From positions 1 to 64,000 of the forward strand of contig NZ_LBDA02000003.1 of the NCBI RefSeq assembly GCF_000980885.2: 64,000 nucleotides of DNA. Reading direction: 5' to 3'. The notes under the pieces are model-generated. The model saw only the letters and a list, made by a program, of their open reading frames with translations. It was not told where the DNA came from and did no database searches. A program made the translations under genes and the position numbers. Below, piece after piece: positions 53,901 through 62,599 of this stretch (positions are counted from its first letter, which is position 1; each line of letters starts with the position of its first letter). Source of the DNA: Streptomyces malaysiense. Lineage in GTDB: Bacteria; Actinomycetota; Actinomycetes; Streptomycetales; Streptomycetaceae.

Positions 53901-54677
53901 TCAGCGGCCCTGGGCGGGCTCGGGCCGCTCTCCGGCGGCCGGGACACGCAGGGCTGCCAGGACCGGGAGGTGGTCCGTGGCGGCGGCCAGGTCGGCGCGG
54001 CTGAGGCCCGGCAGGTCCTCGGGGACCCCGCAGCCGAGCACCTCGATGCCCTTGGAGGCGAACACCGCGTCGATACGGCGCGCCGGCGCACCGCGCGTCC
54101 AGGTCTCCTCGCCGCCCCAGGGGGCGACGGCCCGGCAGTCCTGGAGGGCGCCGGCGAGCAGACCGAAGGTGTGCCCGTCCGGGCCCTCGTTCAGATCCCC
54201 GCCCACCAGGGCGTGCTCCGCGCCGAGTCCGTCGAGCCGGTCGAGGAGCAGACCGCCCTGGGCCTGCCGCTCGGTGTCGTCGAGGCTGAGGTGACAGCTG
54301 ATCACCCCGAGCCGGGCACCGCCGAAGCGGACCACCGCGGTGGCGAGACCGCGCCGGTGCAGACCGGGGGTGAGGGGCAGCAGGACGTCCTCGGCGCGCT
54401 CCACGGTGGCGCGCAGCGAGCACAGGATCGCGGGCCCCGCGGCAGCGCCGCCTCCGGTGAGGACGACGAGTCCGGCGGCCGCCGCGAGCCGCGCGAGCTT
54501 CTTGCGCCAGCGGAAGAACCGGGGCGCTTCCTGGACGAGGACCAGGTCGGGCGCGCAGGCGGTGATCACCCGGGCGAGGGCGTCGGTGTCGTCGCGCAGG
54601 GACCGGATGTTGTAGCTCAGCACGCGGACGACGGCTGAACCATCGGGCTCTGTGTGGGAGTTGGGGAGCGGCGCCAT
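53901..54677 (-). CDS. Endonuclease/exonuclease/phosphatase-fold protein
   Basis: 258 aa Mg-dependent EEP superfamily protein. Core motifs: VLSYNIRSLRDD near the N-terminus, LVLVQEAPRF (metal Glu), LVGGDLNEGPDG (Asp/Asn) and TDHLPVLAAL (His). No signal peptide. The substrate (DNA, phosphoester or sphingolipid) cannot be told. ATG at 54677 lies 7 bases after TACATT (54690-54685), another likely leaderless start. It is convergent with the acidic membrane protein across 85 bases. Confidence 0.86.
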   Translation of the reverse strand: MAPLPNSHTEPDGSAVVRVLSYNIRSLRDDTDALARVITACAPDLVLVQEAPRFFRWRKKLARLAAAAGLVVLTGGGAAAGPAILCSLRATVERAEDVLLPLTPGLHRRGLATAVVRFGGARLGVISCHLSLDDTERQAQGGLLLDRLDGLGAEHALVGGDLNEGPDGHTFGLLAGALQDCRAVAPWGGEETWTRGAPARRIDAVFASKGIEVLGCGVPEDLPGLSRADLAAATDHLPVLAALRVPAAGERPEPAQGR

Positions 54678-54719
54678 GTGGATCAATGTACGCCCAGGGG
54701 GTGGAACGCGAGGAGCGCC

Positions 54720-54750
54720 CGCGACCGCCGGGGGTGCCCGGCCGGTCGCG
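54720..54750 (-). terminator. Terminator after glkA
   Basis: CGCGACCG and CGGTCGCG (54720-54727, 54743-54750) enclose an inner CCGGG-GGTG-CCCGG stem with one bulged base. On the minus strand it lies 34 bases past the glkA stop. Confidence 0.7.
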
Positions 54751-54784
54751 CGGTTCCTCGCGTCCCTTCTGGCCCGGACGTGTC

Positions 54785-55738
54785 CTACATGATCGGGTCG
54801 GGCTCGCGAGCCAGGTCCGCCGCGCCGACCATGCCCGCCTTGTTGCCGAGCTGCGCGGCGATGACGTCGGCCACCGGGCGCCAGTTCCCGCCCACCAGCC
54901 ACCGCTTGTACGACTTGCGGATCGGGTCGAGGACCAGCTCGCCCTCGTCGGACAGGCCGCCCCCGACGATGAAGGCGGACGGGTCGAAGAGGGAGGCCAG
55001 GTCGGCGAGGCCGGCGCCGGCCCAGCGGGCCAGCTCACGGTAGGAGTCGACGGCCACCGGGTCGCCCTGCCGGGCGGCCATGGAGATGTGCTTGCCCTCG
55101 ATGCCCTCCGGGGTGCCGTCGCCGAGCGAGAGCAGCAGCTCCGCGTGCTCGGGGGTGGCGTTGGCGCGCTGCTTGGCGTACCGGACCAGCGCGCGCCCGG
55201 AGGCGTACTGCTCCCAGCAGCCCTGCGAGCCGCAGCCGCACAGCAGGCCGTCCGGGACCATCCGGATGTGGCCGAACTCGGCGGCCACGCCGAAGTGGCC
55301 GCGGCGCAGCTTGTTGCCGATGATGATGCCGCCGCCGAGGCCGGTGCCGAGGGTGATGCAGATGACGTTGCGGTGGCCCTTGCCGGCGCCGAACCTGTAC
55401 TCGCCCCAGGCGGCGGCGTTGGCGTCGTTCTCGACCACGACGGGCAGGCCGGTGCGGGCCTCGACCTTTTCCTTGAGCGGCTCGTTGCGCCAGTCGATGT
55501 TGGGGGCGAAGTAGACGGTGGAGCGCTGCCGGTTGACGTAACCGGCCGCACCGATGCCCACGCCGACGATCTCGTGCCCGGCACGCGCGCCCTCCACCGC
55601 GGAGGCGATGGCGTCCACGATGGCCTCGGGCGTGGTGGGGGTCGGCACCTTGAAGGTCGAGAGGATGTTGCCTTCCTCGTCGACCACGCCGGCCGCGATC
55701 TTCGTACCGCCGATGTCGACGCCGATGGTGAGTCCCAT
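54785..55738 (-). CDS. glkA: Glucokinase (ROK family), glucose-repression regulator
   Basis: 317 aa. ROK-type ATP-glucose kinase that in S. coelicolor also mediates carbon catabolite repression. N-terminal phosphate loop GVDIGGTKIAAGVVD, catalytic Asp105 in ENDANAAAWGE, zinc site GHIRMVPDGLLCGCGSQGCWEQ (GHIRMVPDG then CGCGSQGCWE, with Cys167, Cys169, Cys174) and FIVGGGL near the end are all present. The length equals that of S. coelicolor GlkA as I recall it. It lies 67 bases downstream of the DUF5304 gene. Confidence 0.97.
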   Translation of the reverse strand: MGLTIGVDIGGTKIAAGVVDEEGNILSTFKVPTPTTPEAIVDAIASAVEGARAGHEIVGVGIGAAGYVNRQRSTVYFAPNIDWRNEPLKEKVEARTGLPVVVENDANAAAWGEYRFGAGKGHRNVICITLGTGLGGGIIIGNKLRRGHFGVAAEFGHIRMVPDGLLCGCGSQGCWEQYASGRALVRYAKQRANATPEHAELLLSLGDGTPEGIEGKHISMAARQGDPVAVDSYRELARWAGAGLADLASLFDPSAFIVGGGLSDEGELVLDPIRKSYKRWLVGGNWRPVADVIAAQLGNKAGMVGAADLAREPDPIM

Positions 55739-55805
55739 GAATCCCTCAGTTCCGGTCGAGCCCCGCTACGGCCAACCGTACCCGAGGCCCCTGCCGACGA
55801 GGGCT

Positions 55806-56309
55806 TCAGTCCAGGTCGATGCGCTCCGAGGAACCGGTGCCCTCACCCCGGTCGCGCCCCTTGCCGCCGTCGTCCCCGCGCTCCTTGCGCCACTCGTCCG
55901 CGACATCGTCCGGACCGGCGGTCCAGCGCTGCTCCTGGGACTGGACGGCGGAGCGGTAGGCGGCGAGCAGTTCGCCGCCGGCGGCCGCGAGGTGGTCGAA
56001 GACGCCGGGGTTGCGCTCTATGACGGGTTCGACGGCGGCCTTCGCCTGCTGGACGACCTGCCTGACCATCTGCTGGGCGGCGGGTCCGGCGAGGGCGCCG
56101 AGGGGGGACTGGAGGCCGGACAGCTTGTCGGCCACCGTGTCCACGAGCTTCTTCAGTTCCTCGGCGGCGGAGCCGGGGGGCGGCGCACCGTGGGTGGCGC
56201 GGTGGCGGGCCTTCTCGGCTTCCAGGTCCTCGGCACAGGCCGTGGCCCAGGCGTCGGCGTCGCTCACCCGCGGCTCCTCGTGCGGTTCGGCGGGGCGCTC
56301 TTCGCTCAT
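55806..56309 (-). CDS. DUF5304 protein (SCO2127-like), upstream of glkA
   Basis: 167 aa soluble, mostly helical and charged protein. The central segment (about 45-130, AAEELKKLVDTVADKLSGLQSPLGALAG, split as AAEELKKLVDTVADKL and SGLQSPLGALAG) is the conserved part; both ends are disordered. The S. coelicolor homologue SCO2127 lies in the same place upstream of glkA, is linked to glucose repression, and has been reported to interact with the oligopeptide-binding protein BldKB. ATG at 56309. Confidence 0.86.
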   Translation of the reverse strand: MSEERPAEPHEEPRVSDADAWATACAEDLEAEKARHRATHGAPPPGSAAEELKKLVDTVADKLSGLQSPLGALAGPAAQQMVRQVVQQAKAAVEPVIERNPGVFDHLAAAGGELLAAYRSAVQSQEQRWTAGPDDVADEWRKERGDDGGKGRDRGEGTGSSERIDLD

Positions 56310-56372
56310 GGCGGACTCCTGACTGCGGTACGCCCTTACGCGTACGACGTTACCCGAACAGGGGTGACCCGT

Positions 56373-57551
56373 TCACCGTGCGGCGGCGGGCCACAGGCCG
56401 GGGTCCGGGGCGAAGCGCACCCGCAGCTCGCCCTCGCGCAGGCCCGCGCCCGAGACGGTGCAGCGGCGCAGGGCGGAGGGCAGGGAGACGATCCGCCGGA
56501 AGGCGCTCGCGGTGATCACGAGTTCGTCGCCGCGCCGGATCAGGTCGAGCTCCTCCCGTATGGCGCCGGGCAGCGGGATGTGCCAGACCAGCACCCCGTC
56601 CTCGGCGATCCGGTCGGCGACCTGCCACTCGACGGGGCGGTCCGCGTCGGTGACGGCGGGTACCGCGAGGGCGGCGAGGTCGTCGGGGCCGTGCGGGTCG
56701 CGGCCGAGGTGCGGCACGGGGTGCACGTCGTGGTCCCCCTCGCCCTCCCATTCCCCGAGCGCCTTGCGCTGCTGGGCGGCCAGGCCGGCGAGCCAGGGGT
56801 CGGGGGTGGTGTCGGGCAGGGTGCGGTTGGCGACGAGGACCTCGGTCCGCAGACCGCGCAGGGCGAGGCCGAGGCGGGCGGCGCGCAGGGCCTGTGCGGC
56901 GGCGGGGGAGGGTTCGGCGACGAGGCGCACGGTGGTGTCGCGGTCGGTGAGCACGGCCTCCACGGCGGCCAGCTCCACGTCCCAGCGGCCGGCCGTCTCG
57001 TACAGCCAGTCCGTGGGCATGGGGACACCGGCGAGCCGGCCGAGCACGGGGCGCAGGGCGCGGGCGGCCTGACGCTCGGGGGGCAGCAGCCGGCGCAGGT
57101 AGCGGCGCAGTTCCTCGGGGAGGGCGAGCAGGGCGAGGGCCCCCGGGAGGGGCGGCAGGTCCACGACGAGGAGGTCGTACCGCTCGCAGAGCGCGGCGTC
57201 GCGCAGCGCGCGCAGGAACGTCAGCTCCTCGGCGCCGGGCAGCGGGGTGACCTCCTCGGCGTCCAGCCGGGAGGCGCCGAGCAGGTCGAGGACGCCGGCG
57301 GCGCGGCGCTGGAAGTCGGCGAGGTCCTGGCGGAAGCCGGCGGCGGCGTCGGGGCGCCAGGCGGTGAGCCGGGGTTCGATCTCGACGGGCCGGGCCCCGG
57401 TCGGCGTGCCCAGCACCGTGCCGGGGGTGTCCGCCCGTTCCGCGCTCAGCAACAAGGTCCGGCTGCCCTCGCGGGCTGCGCGCAGCGCGGTGGCGGCGGC
57501 GACGGTGGTCCGCCCGCTGCCACCGGGCCCCGTGATCAGGATGGTCCGCAT
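56373..57551 (-). CDS. ArsA-like anion-transporting ATPase family protein
   Basis: 392 aa. A deviant Walker A (TGPGGSGRTTVAAATAL, residues 7-23) opens the protein, which matches the ArsA/GET3 P-loop family except that the signature Lys of the deviant loop (GKGGxGKT) is not seen; the loop reads GPGGSGRT. YDLLVVDLPPLPGALALL follows as switch II, and a Pro/Leu-rich region and an ArsA_HSP20-like C-terminal domain (about 330-392) follow. No arsenic genes are near. ATG at 57551 lies 8 bases after TACCGT (57565-57560). Role unknown; a tail-anchor or cargo-loading ATPase is one option. Confidence 0.82.
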   Translation of the reverse strand: MRTILITGPGGSGRTTVAAATALRAAREGSRTLLLSAERADTPGTVLGTPTGARPVEIEPRLTAWRPDAAAGFRQDLADFQRRAAGVLDLLGASRLDAEEVTPLPGAEELTFLRALRDAALCERYDLLVVDLPPLPGALALLALPEELRRYLRRLLPPERQAARALRPVLGRLAGVPMPTDWLYETAGRWDVELAAVEAVLTDRDTTVRLVAEPSPAAAQALRAARLGLALRGLRTEVLVANRTLPDTTPDPWLAGLAAQQRKALGEWEGEGDHDVHPVPHLGRDPHGPDDLAALAVPAVTDADRPVEWQVADRIAEDGVLVWHIPLPGAIREELDLIRRGDELVITASAFRRIVSLPSALRRCTVSGAGLREGELRVRFAPDPGLWPAAAR

Positions 57552-57816
57552 GAGTCCGAACGGTAACGGACGCGGGGGCGGCGGTGCGGGGAGCGGCGGC
57601 CGGCCGGGCACCCGGCCCGGCGGCGGACGCCCCGGCCGGGGGCGGTCGTGCCGCCGGGGCGCTGGGGTCCCCCGCCCGGTCTGGGCCGGGAGGTCCTCCG
57701 CCCGGTCTGGGCCGGGAAGGGGGAGGGCGGGCGCGGGCGGCGCGCCGGAAGCGCCGGGCCGCGCACCCGCCCCCGGCCGGCCGGGCCAGGGGAACGGGCG
57801 GGCGGACGTCAGGGGA
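57552..57816. other. 265-base GC-rich gap with a 20-base direct repeat and hairpins
   Basis: No gene is supported. A 20-base unit is repeated at 57672-57691 and 57698-57717 (26-base period). GGCCGGG/CCCGGCC (57602-57617) and several CCGG-rich inverted repeats occur. The region lies between two minus-strand genes and probably holds terminator-like hairpins for the SRPBCC gene plus the promoter of the ArsA-like gene. Confidence 0.55.
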
Positions 57817-58254
57817 TCAGGGGGTTTCGACGCGCTTCTTCAGGCCCGCCAGGGCGCGGTCGATGATGACCTTCTCCGCCTTGCGCTTGATCATGCCGAG
57901 CATGGGGATCTTGACGTCGACGGTGAGCCGGTACGTGACCTCCGTGCCGCCCGGACCCGCCGGCGCCAGGAGGTAGGACCCGTCGAGGGACCGCAGCATC
58001 TGGGACTTGACCAGCGTCCAGGAGACCTCGTTGTCACCGGCCCAGGTGTACGCCAGCGTCTGGTCGTCCTTGATCGCACCGGCGTCCATGACGAGCCGTA
58101 CCTCCTGGGCACGCCCCCGCTCGTCGGTCTTGAGGACCTCCGCCTCCTTCACCTCACCGGTCCAGTCCGGGTAGCGGGCGAAGTCGGCGATCACCGCCAT
58201 GACGTCGGCCGGAGCCGCCCCGATCGTGATGCTCGAACTGGTGTGTTCCGCCAT
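57817..58254 (-). CDS. SRPBCC (START-like) lipid- or polyketide-binding protein
   Basis: 145 aa. The fold is recognised by ITIGAAPADVMAVIADFARYPDW at the start (ITIGAAPADVMAVIADFA then RYPDW), a Trp/Thr-rich beta sheet, and a C-terminal helix (KAEKVIIDRALAGLKKRVE). Such proteins bind hydrophobic ligands; the cyclase label is often used without evidence. ATG at 58254 has GGAGGAG 9 bases upstream. Confidence 0.9.
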   Translation of the reverse strand: MAEHTSSSITIGAAPADVMAVIADFARYPDWTGEVKEAEVLKTDERGRAQEVRLVMDAGAIKDDQTLAYTWAGDNEVSWTLVKSQMLRSLDGSYLLAPAGPGGTEVTYRLTVDVKIPMLGMIKRKAEKVIIDRALAGLKKRVETP

Positions 58255-58367
58255 CGCCGTGGCTCCTCCAGATGCGGACCGAAGAGACTCTTGCCGTTGT
58301 GCTGCCTGCGCACGTGTGTGCAGCGTGAAGGCTACCGTGCGCCCGCCGCGCCCCGGCCCTCGCCCCG

Positions 58368-59165
58368 TCACCACTCCAGGGCCCACGGCCTGCCGCTGCC
58401 CGCGAAGTGCCCCACGTTCACGCACTCCGTCGCCCCGATCCGCATCCTGCGCGCCAGCGGCTGGTGGACATGCCCGAAGAGCGAATAGCGGGGCCGGGTG
58501 CGCCGGATGGCGTCCAGCAGAGCCCGGCTCCCCCGCTCGAAACGGCGCGCGACGGTGTCGTACACCAGCTCCGGCACCTCCGGGGGGATGTGCGTGCACA
58601 GCACGTCGACCTCCCCGACCGCCTCGATCTTCGCGGCGTACTCCTCGTCGGAGATCTCGTACGGCGTCCGCATGGGCGTGCGCAGCCCCCCGCCGACGAA
58701 GCCGAACGTCCACCCGCCGATCTCCACCCGCTGCCCGTCCAGGACGGTGGTGCCGGGACCGGCGTATTCCGGCCACAGCTGCGGCATGTCGACATTGCCG
58801 TAGGTGGCGTACGTCGGGGTGGGGAACGCCGTGAAGAGTTCGGCGTACTGCTTGCGCACCGCCTTCTCGATGGCGGTGAAGCGGTCCCCCTCGATCCCGC
58901 CCCACAGCTCGGCGCCGAACGCGCGGGCCTCCTCGAAGCGGCGGGCGGTGCGCAGTTCCACGATGCGGTCGGCGTTCTCCTCGCCGAACAGGTCGGGGAA
59001 GATGCCGCGCGAGTGGTCGGCGTAGTCGAGGAAGAGCACCAGGTCACCCAGGCAGATCAGAGCATCGGCACCCTCGCCGGCCCGCGCCAGGTCCCGGGCG
59101 TTGCCGTGCACGTCGCTGACCACGTGGACGCGGTGCCGGCTGCTTCGAGGGGGTGTGGATGCCAT
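58368..59165 (-). CDS. Metallophosphoesterase
   Basis: 265 aa calcineurin-like phosphoesterase with a complete two-metal site: VVSDVHGN, CLGDLV, YGNVDM, CTHIPPEV and FGHVHQP. Substrates may be phosphodiesters or nucleotides. ATG at 59165 is preferred over TTG at 59174; it lies 8 bases after TACCCT (59179-59174). It is divergent from the acyl-CoA ligase gene across 298 bases. Confidence 0.9.
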   Translation of the reverse strand: MASTPPRSSRHRVHVVSDVHGNARDLARAGEGADALICLGDLVLFLDYADHSRGIFPDLFGEENADRIVELRTARRFEEARAFGAELWGGIEGDRFTAIEKAVRKQYAELFTAFPTPTYATYGNVDMPQLWPEYAGPGTTVLDGQRVEIGGWTFGFVGGGLRTPMRTPYEISDEEYAAKIEAVGEVDVLCTHIPPEVPELVYDTVARRFERGSRALLDAIRRTRPRYSLFGHVHQPLARRMRIGATECVNVGHFAGSGRPWALEW

Positions 59166-59314
59166 GGCGATCAAGGGTAGGCGTGTGTGCCGCAGGTGAA
59201 CAGTCCCGTTCGTGGCCTGCGGTTACTCGCCGGTCGGAGAGGCCGTGGACTACTGTGCGCGAAGGAACGCCATCGTGTGTGACGCAGCGAACATCTGGCC
59301 GGGACCCCCTGTCG

Positions 59315-59340
59315 GGAACCGCATACCGACGGGTAACGTC
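59315..59340 (+). promoter_or_regulatory. Possible ECF-sigma (SigE-type) promoter GGAACC-N16-CGTC
   Basis: GGAACC (59315-59320) and CGTC (59337-59340) are separated by 16 bases, resembling the S. coelicolor envelope-stress sigma-E promoter (GGAAC...GTC). It would start transcription about 115 bases before the acyl-CoA ligase. Nothing else in the 298-base gap stands out. Confidence 0.35.
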
Positions 59341-59463
59341 CGGGCAGTCCAGTCGTGCTCTGGGTTTCAGCCACCGGTAGCCCCGAGCACCAGCCCGAGC
59401 CTTGGACCGCACCGTCGCAGCACACAACGTCGTGGCGCCGGCGCCCTATGAGGAGCAGCAGTC

Positions 59464-61260
59464 TTGCGCGAGTTCAGCCTTCCGGCCTTGTACGAGGTCC
59501 CTGCGGACGGAAACCTGACCGACATCGTCCGCAGAAACGCCGCGCAGCATCCCGACGTAGCCGTGATCGCCCGCAAGTCCGGCGGCACCTGGCAGGACGT
59601 GACGGCCCGGAAGTTCCTGGCCGAGGTGCACAGCGCGGCCAAGGGCCTCATCGCCGCCGGGGTGCAGCCGGGCGACCGCGTGGGCCTGATGTCCCGGACG
59701 CGCTACGAGTGGACGCTCCTCGACTTCGCCATCTGGAGCGCGGGCGCGGTGACCGTGCCGGTGTACGAGACCAGCTCGCCCGAGCAGGTGCAGTGGATCC
59801 TCTCCGACTCGGGCGCGACCGCCTGCGTCGTGGAGCTGGACGCGCACGCGGCCGCCGTGGAGGCGGTACGCGACACGCTGCCCGCGCTGAAGAACGTCTG
59901 GCAGATCGAGGCCGGCGCCATCGAGGAGCTGGAACGGCTCGGCCAGGACGTGTCGGAGGAGACGGTGGACGAGCGCTCCTCGCTCGCCTGCGCCGACGAC
60001 CCGGCCACCATCGTCTACACCAGCGGCACCACCGGCCGCCCCAAGGGCTGTGTGCTCACCCACCGCAGCTTCTTCGCGGAGTGCGGCAACATCGTGGAGC
60101 GGCTGCGGCCGCTGTTCCGTACCGGCGAGTGCTCGGTGCTGCTCTTCCTGCCGCTGGCCCACGTCTTCGGACGGCTGGTGCAGATCGCGCCGATGATGGC
60201 GCCCATCAAACTCGGCTGCGTCCCGGACATCAAGCACCTCACCGACGAACTGGCGGCGTTCCGGCCGACGTTGATCCTCGGTGTGCCGCGCGTGTTCGAG
60301 AAGGTCTACAACTCCGCGCGCGCCAAGGCGCAGGCGGACGGCAAGGGTGCCGTCTTCGACAAGGCGGCCGACACCGCGATCGCGTACAGCAAGGCCCAGG
60401 ACAGCCCGTCCGGACCGTCGCTGGGGCTGAGGATCAAGCACAAGGTCTTCGACAAGCTGGTCTACGGCAAGCTGCGCGCGGTCCTCGGCGGCCGGGGCGA
60501 GTACGCCATCTCGGGCGGCGCCCCGCTGGGCGAGCGGCTCGGCCACTTCTTCCGGGGCATCGGCTTCACTGTGCTGGAGGGGTACGGCCTCACCGAGTCC
60601 TGCGCGGCGACCGCGTTCAACCCGTGGGACCGTCAGAAGATCGGCACGGTGGGGCAGCCGCTGCCCGGTTCCGTGGTGCGGATAGCGGACGACGGCGAGG
60701 TGCTGCTGCACGGCGAGCACCTGTTCAAGGAGTACTGGAACAACCCGGGCGCGACGGCGGAGGCGCTGGCCGACGGGTGGTTCCACACCGGGGACATCGG
60801 CACCCTGGACGAGGACGGGTACCTGCGGATCACCGGCCGCAAGAAGGAGATCATCGTCACGGCGGGCGGCAAGAACGTGGCCCCCGCGGTGATCGAGGAC
60901 CGTATCCGCGCGCACGCGCTGGTCGCGGAGTGCATGGTGGTCGGCGACGGGCGCCCGTTCGTCGGCGCCCTGGTCACCCTGGACGAGGAGTTCCTGGCCC
61001 GCTGGGCCGCCGAGCACGGCAAGCCGGCGGGGTCCACGGCGGCGTCGCTGCGCGACGACGCGGAGCTGAACGCCGCGATCCAGGAGGCCGTGGACGACGG
61101 AAACGCCGCGGTGTCCAAGGCCGAGTCGGTGCGCAAGTTCCGCGTCCTCGCGTCCCAGTTCACGGAGGACTCGGGCCACCTCACCCCCTCCCTGAAGCTC
61201 AAGCGGAACGTGGTGGCGAAGGACTACGCGGACGACATCGAGGCGATCTACGCCAAGTAG
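59464..61260 (+). CDS. Long-chain fatty acid-CoA ligase (FadD15-like)
   Basis: 598 aa AMP-forming acyl-CoA synthetase. The P-loop motif YTSGTTGRPKGCVLTH is near residue 193, the A8/linker region EGYGLTESCAATAFNP near 380, the FAD-free DGWFHTGDIG motif near 440 and the catalytic lysine region GRKKEIIVTAGGKNVAP near 460. TTG at 59464 has GAGGAG 8 bases upstream. Similar to M. tuberculosis FadD15. It activates fatty acids for lipid synthesis or degradation. Confidence 0.94.
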   Translation: MREFSLPALYEVPADGNLTDIVRRNAAQHPDVAVIARKSGGTWQDVTARKFLAEVHSAAKGLIAAGVQPGDRVGLMSRTRYEWTLLDFAIWSAGAVTVPVYETSSPEQVQWILSDSGATACVVELDAHAAAVEAVRDTLPALKNVWQIEAGAIEELERLGQDVSEETVDERSSLACADDPATIVYTSGTTGRPKGCVLTHRSFFAECGNIVERLRPLFRTGECSVLLFLPLAHVFGRLVQIAPMMAPIKLGCVPDIKHLTDELAAFRPTLILGVPRVFEKVYNSARAKAQADGKGAVFDKAADTAIAYSKAQDSPSGPSLGLRIKHKVFDKLVYGKLRAVLGGRGEYAISGGAPLGERLGHFFRGIGFTVLEGYGLTESCAATAFNPWDRQKIGTVGQPLPGSVVRIADDGEVLLHGEHLFKEYWNNPGATAEALADGWFHTGDIGTLDEDGYLRITGRKKEIIVTAGGKNVAPAVIEDRIRAHALVAECMVVGDGRPFVGALVTLDEEFLARWAAEHGKPAGSTAASLRDDAELNAAIQEAVDDGNAAVSKAESVRKFRVLASQFTEDSGHLTPSLKLKRNVVAKDYADDIEAIYAK

Positions 61261-61296
61261 GCCGACCGCGCCGACCGCCCGCTCCCGAAGGGGTCC

Positions 61297-61327
61297 GACG
61301 GTCCGTCACCCCGGTCGGCGGACCGTC
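61297..61327. terminator. Hairpin between convergent acyl-CoA ligase and mannosyltransferase genes
   Basis: GACGGTCCG (61297-61305) pairs with CGGACCGTC (61319-61327) around 13 bases. It overlaps the last codon of the minus-strand gene and ends 66 bases after the ligase stop. Confidence 0.6.
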
Positions 61328-62468
61328 AGAGCAGGTCCCTCAGCCGCTCCGCGAGCAGGTCCCAGCGCCACTTCTCCTCCACCCACCGGCGGCCCCGCTC
61401 CCCCATCGCGCGGCGGAGTCCGGGATCGCCGAGCAGGGTGACGACGCGGTCGGCGACGTCGAGGTGTTCGCCGCCGCGGACCACCCAGCCCGTCTCCCCG
61501 TCGAGGACCGCGTCCGGGGCGCCGCCGGAGTCGCCCGCGACGACCGGCAGTCCGGTCGCGGACGCCTCCAGGTAGACGATGCCGAGGCCCTCCACGTCGA
61601 GGCCGCCGCGGCGGGTGCGGCAGGGCATGGCGAAGACGTCGCCCGCGCCGTAGTGGGCGGGCAGCTCGGACCAGGGGACGGCGCCGGTGAAGCGGACCGA
61701 GGCGTCGACGCCGGTCTCCCGGGCGAGGCGGCGCAGGTCCTGCTCGTAGGGGCCGCCGCCGACGATCAGCAGCACGGCGTCCGGCTCGGCGGCGAGGATC
61801 CGGGGCAGGGCCCGGATCAGGGTGTCCTGGCCCTTGCGCGGCACCAGCCGGGAGACGCAGACGACGACCGGGCGGTCGGTGAGGCCGAGCCGGGCGCGCA
61901 CCTCGTCACCGCCGGAGCCCGGGTGGAAGGTCTTCTCATCGACGCCGGGCGGCAGTTGCGCCATCCGCGCGGCCGCCCCGGGGGTGAGCGCGCCGGCGAT
62001 CCGGGAGCGGGTGTACTCGCCCAGGTAGGTGATCGTGTCCGTGGCCTCGCCGATCCGGCGCAGCAGCTGCCGGGCCGCGGGCAGCTGGGCCCAGCCGGCC
62101 TCGTGCCCGTGGGTGGTGGCCACCAGCCGCCGGGCACCGGCCCGGCGCAGCGCGGGCGCCATCAGCCCGAGCGGTGCCGCGGCCCCGAACCAGACCGAGG
62201 TGCAGCCGTGCTCGCGCAGCAGCCCCGCCGCGCGCCGGGTCGCCCCGGGGGTGGGCAGCAGCATGGTCGTACGGTCGCGTACGACGGTGAAGGGCTGTTC
62301 GGCGTCGAAGGCGGCCGTCGCCTCGGCGCCCTCCCGGCCGCGCTTCCAGGTGGAGGCGTAGACGACCAGCCGGTCGGGGTCCAGGCGCAGCGCCATGTTG
62401 TGCAGGAATGCCTGGATGCCGCCCGGCCGGGGCGGGAAGTCGTTGGTCACGATCAGGGTCTTGTGCAT
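61326..62468 (-). CDS. PimB-like GDP-mannose-dependent mannosyltransferase
   Basis: 380 aa GT4-family glycosyltransferase. The N-terminal acceptor domain starts MHKTLIVTNDFPPRPGGIQAFLHNM (MHKTLIVTNDFPPRPGG), GGxxxxVVxxSRLVPRKGQD (VSRLVPRKGQDTLIRAL) is the hinge, and the donor motif is CRTRRGGLDVEGLGIVYLEASATGLPVVAG (CRTRRGGLDVEGLGIVYLEA). This is the motif set of actinobacterial PimB (second mannosylation of phosphatidylinositol mannosides). ATG at 62468 lies 8 bases after TAGGGT (62482-62477). Confidence 0.9.
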   Translation of the reverse strand: MHKTLIVTNDFPPRPGGIQAFLHNMALRLDPDRLVVYASTWKRGREGAEATAAFDAEQPFTVVRDRTTMLLPTPGATRRAAGLLREHGCTSVWFGAAAPLGLMAPALRRAGARRLVATTHGHEAGWAQLPAARQLLRRIGEATDTITYLGEYTRSRIAGALTPGAAARMAQLPPGVDEKTFHPGSGGDEVRARLGLTDRPVVVCVSRLVPRKGQDTLIRALPRILAAEPDAVLLIVGGGPYEQDLRRLARETGVDASVRFTGAVPWSELPAHYGAGDVFAMPCRTRRGGLDVEGLGIVYLEASATGLPVVAGDSGGAPDAVLDGETGWVVRGGEHLDVADRVVTLLGDPGLRRAMGERGRRWVEEKWRWDLLAERLRDLL

Positions 62469-62599
62469 CGCCGCCGACCCTACCGAACCGGCCGTCCGGC
62501 ACCGGGCGGCGGCCGGTGCGTTGGCACGGCCCGGGGCGCTCGGGACATCATGGTCCCCCGGCACGGGACTCGGACCGCAATCGAACGGCAGGGGAACAC

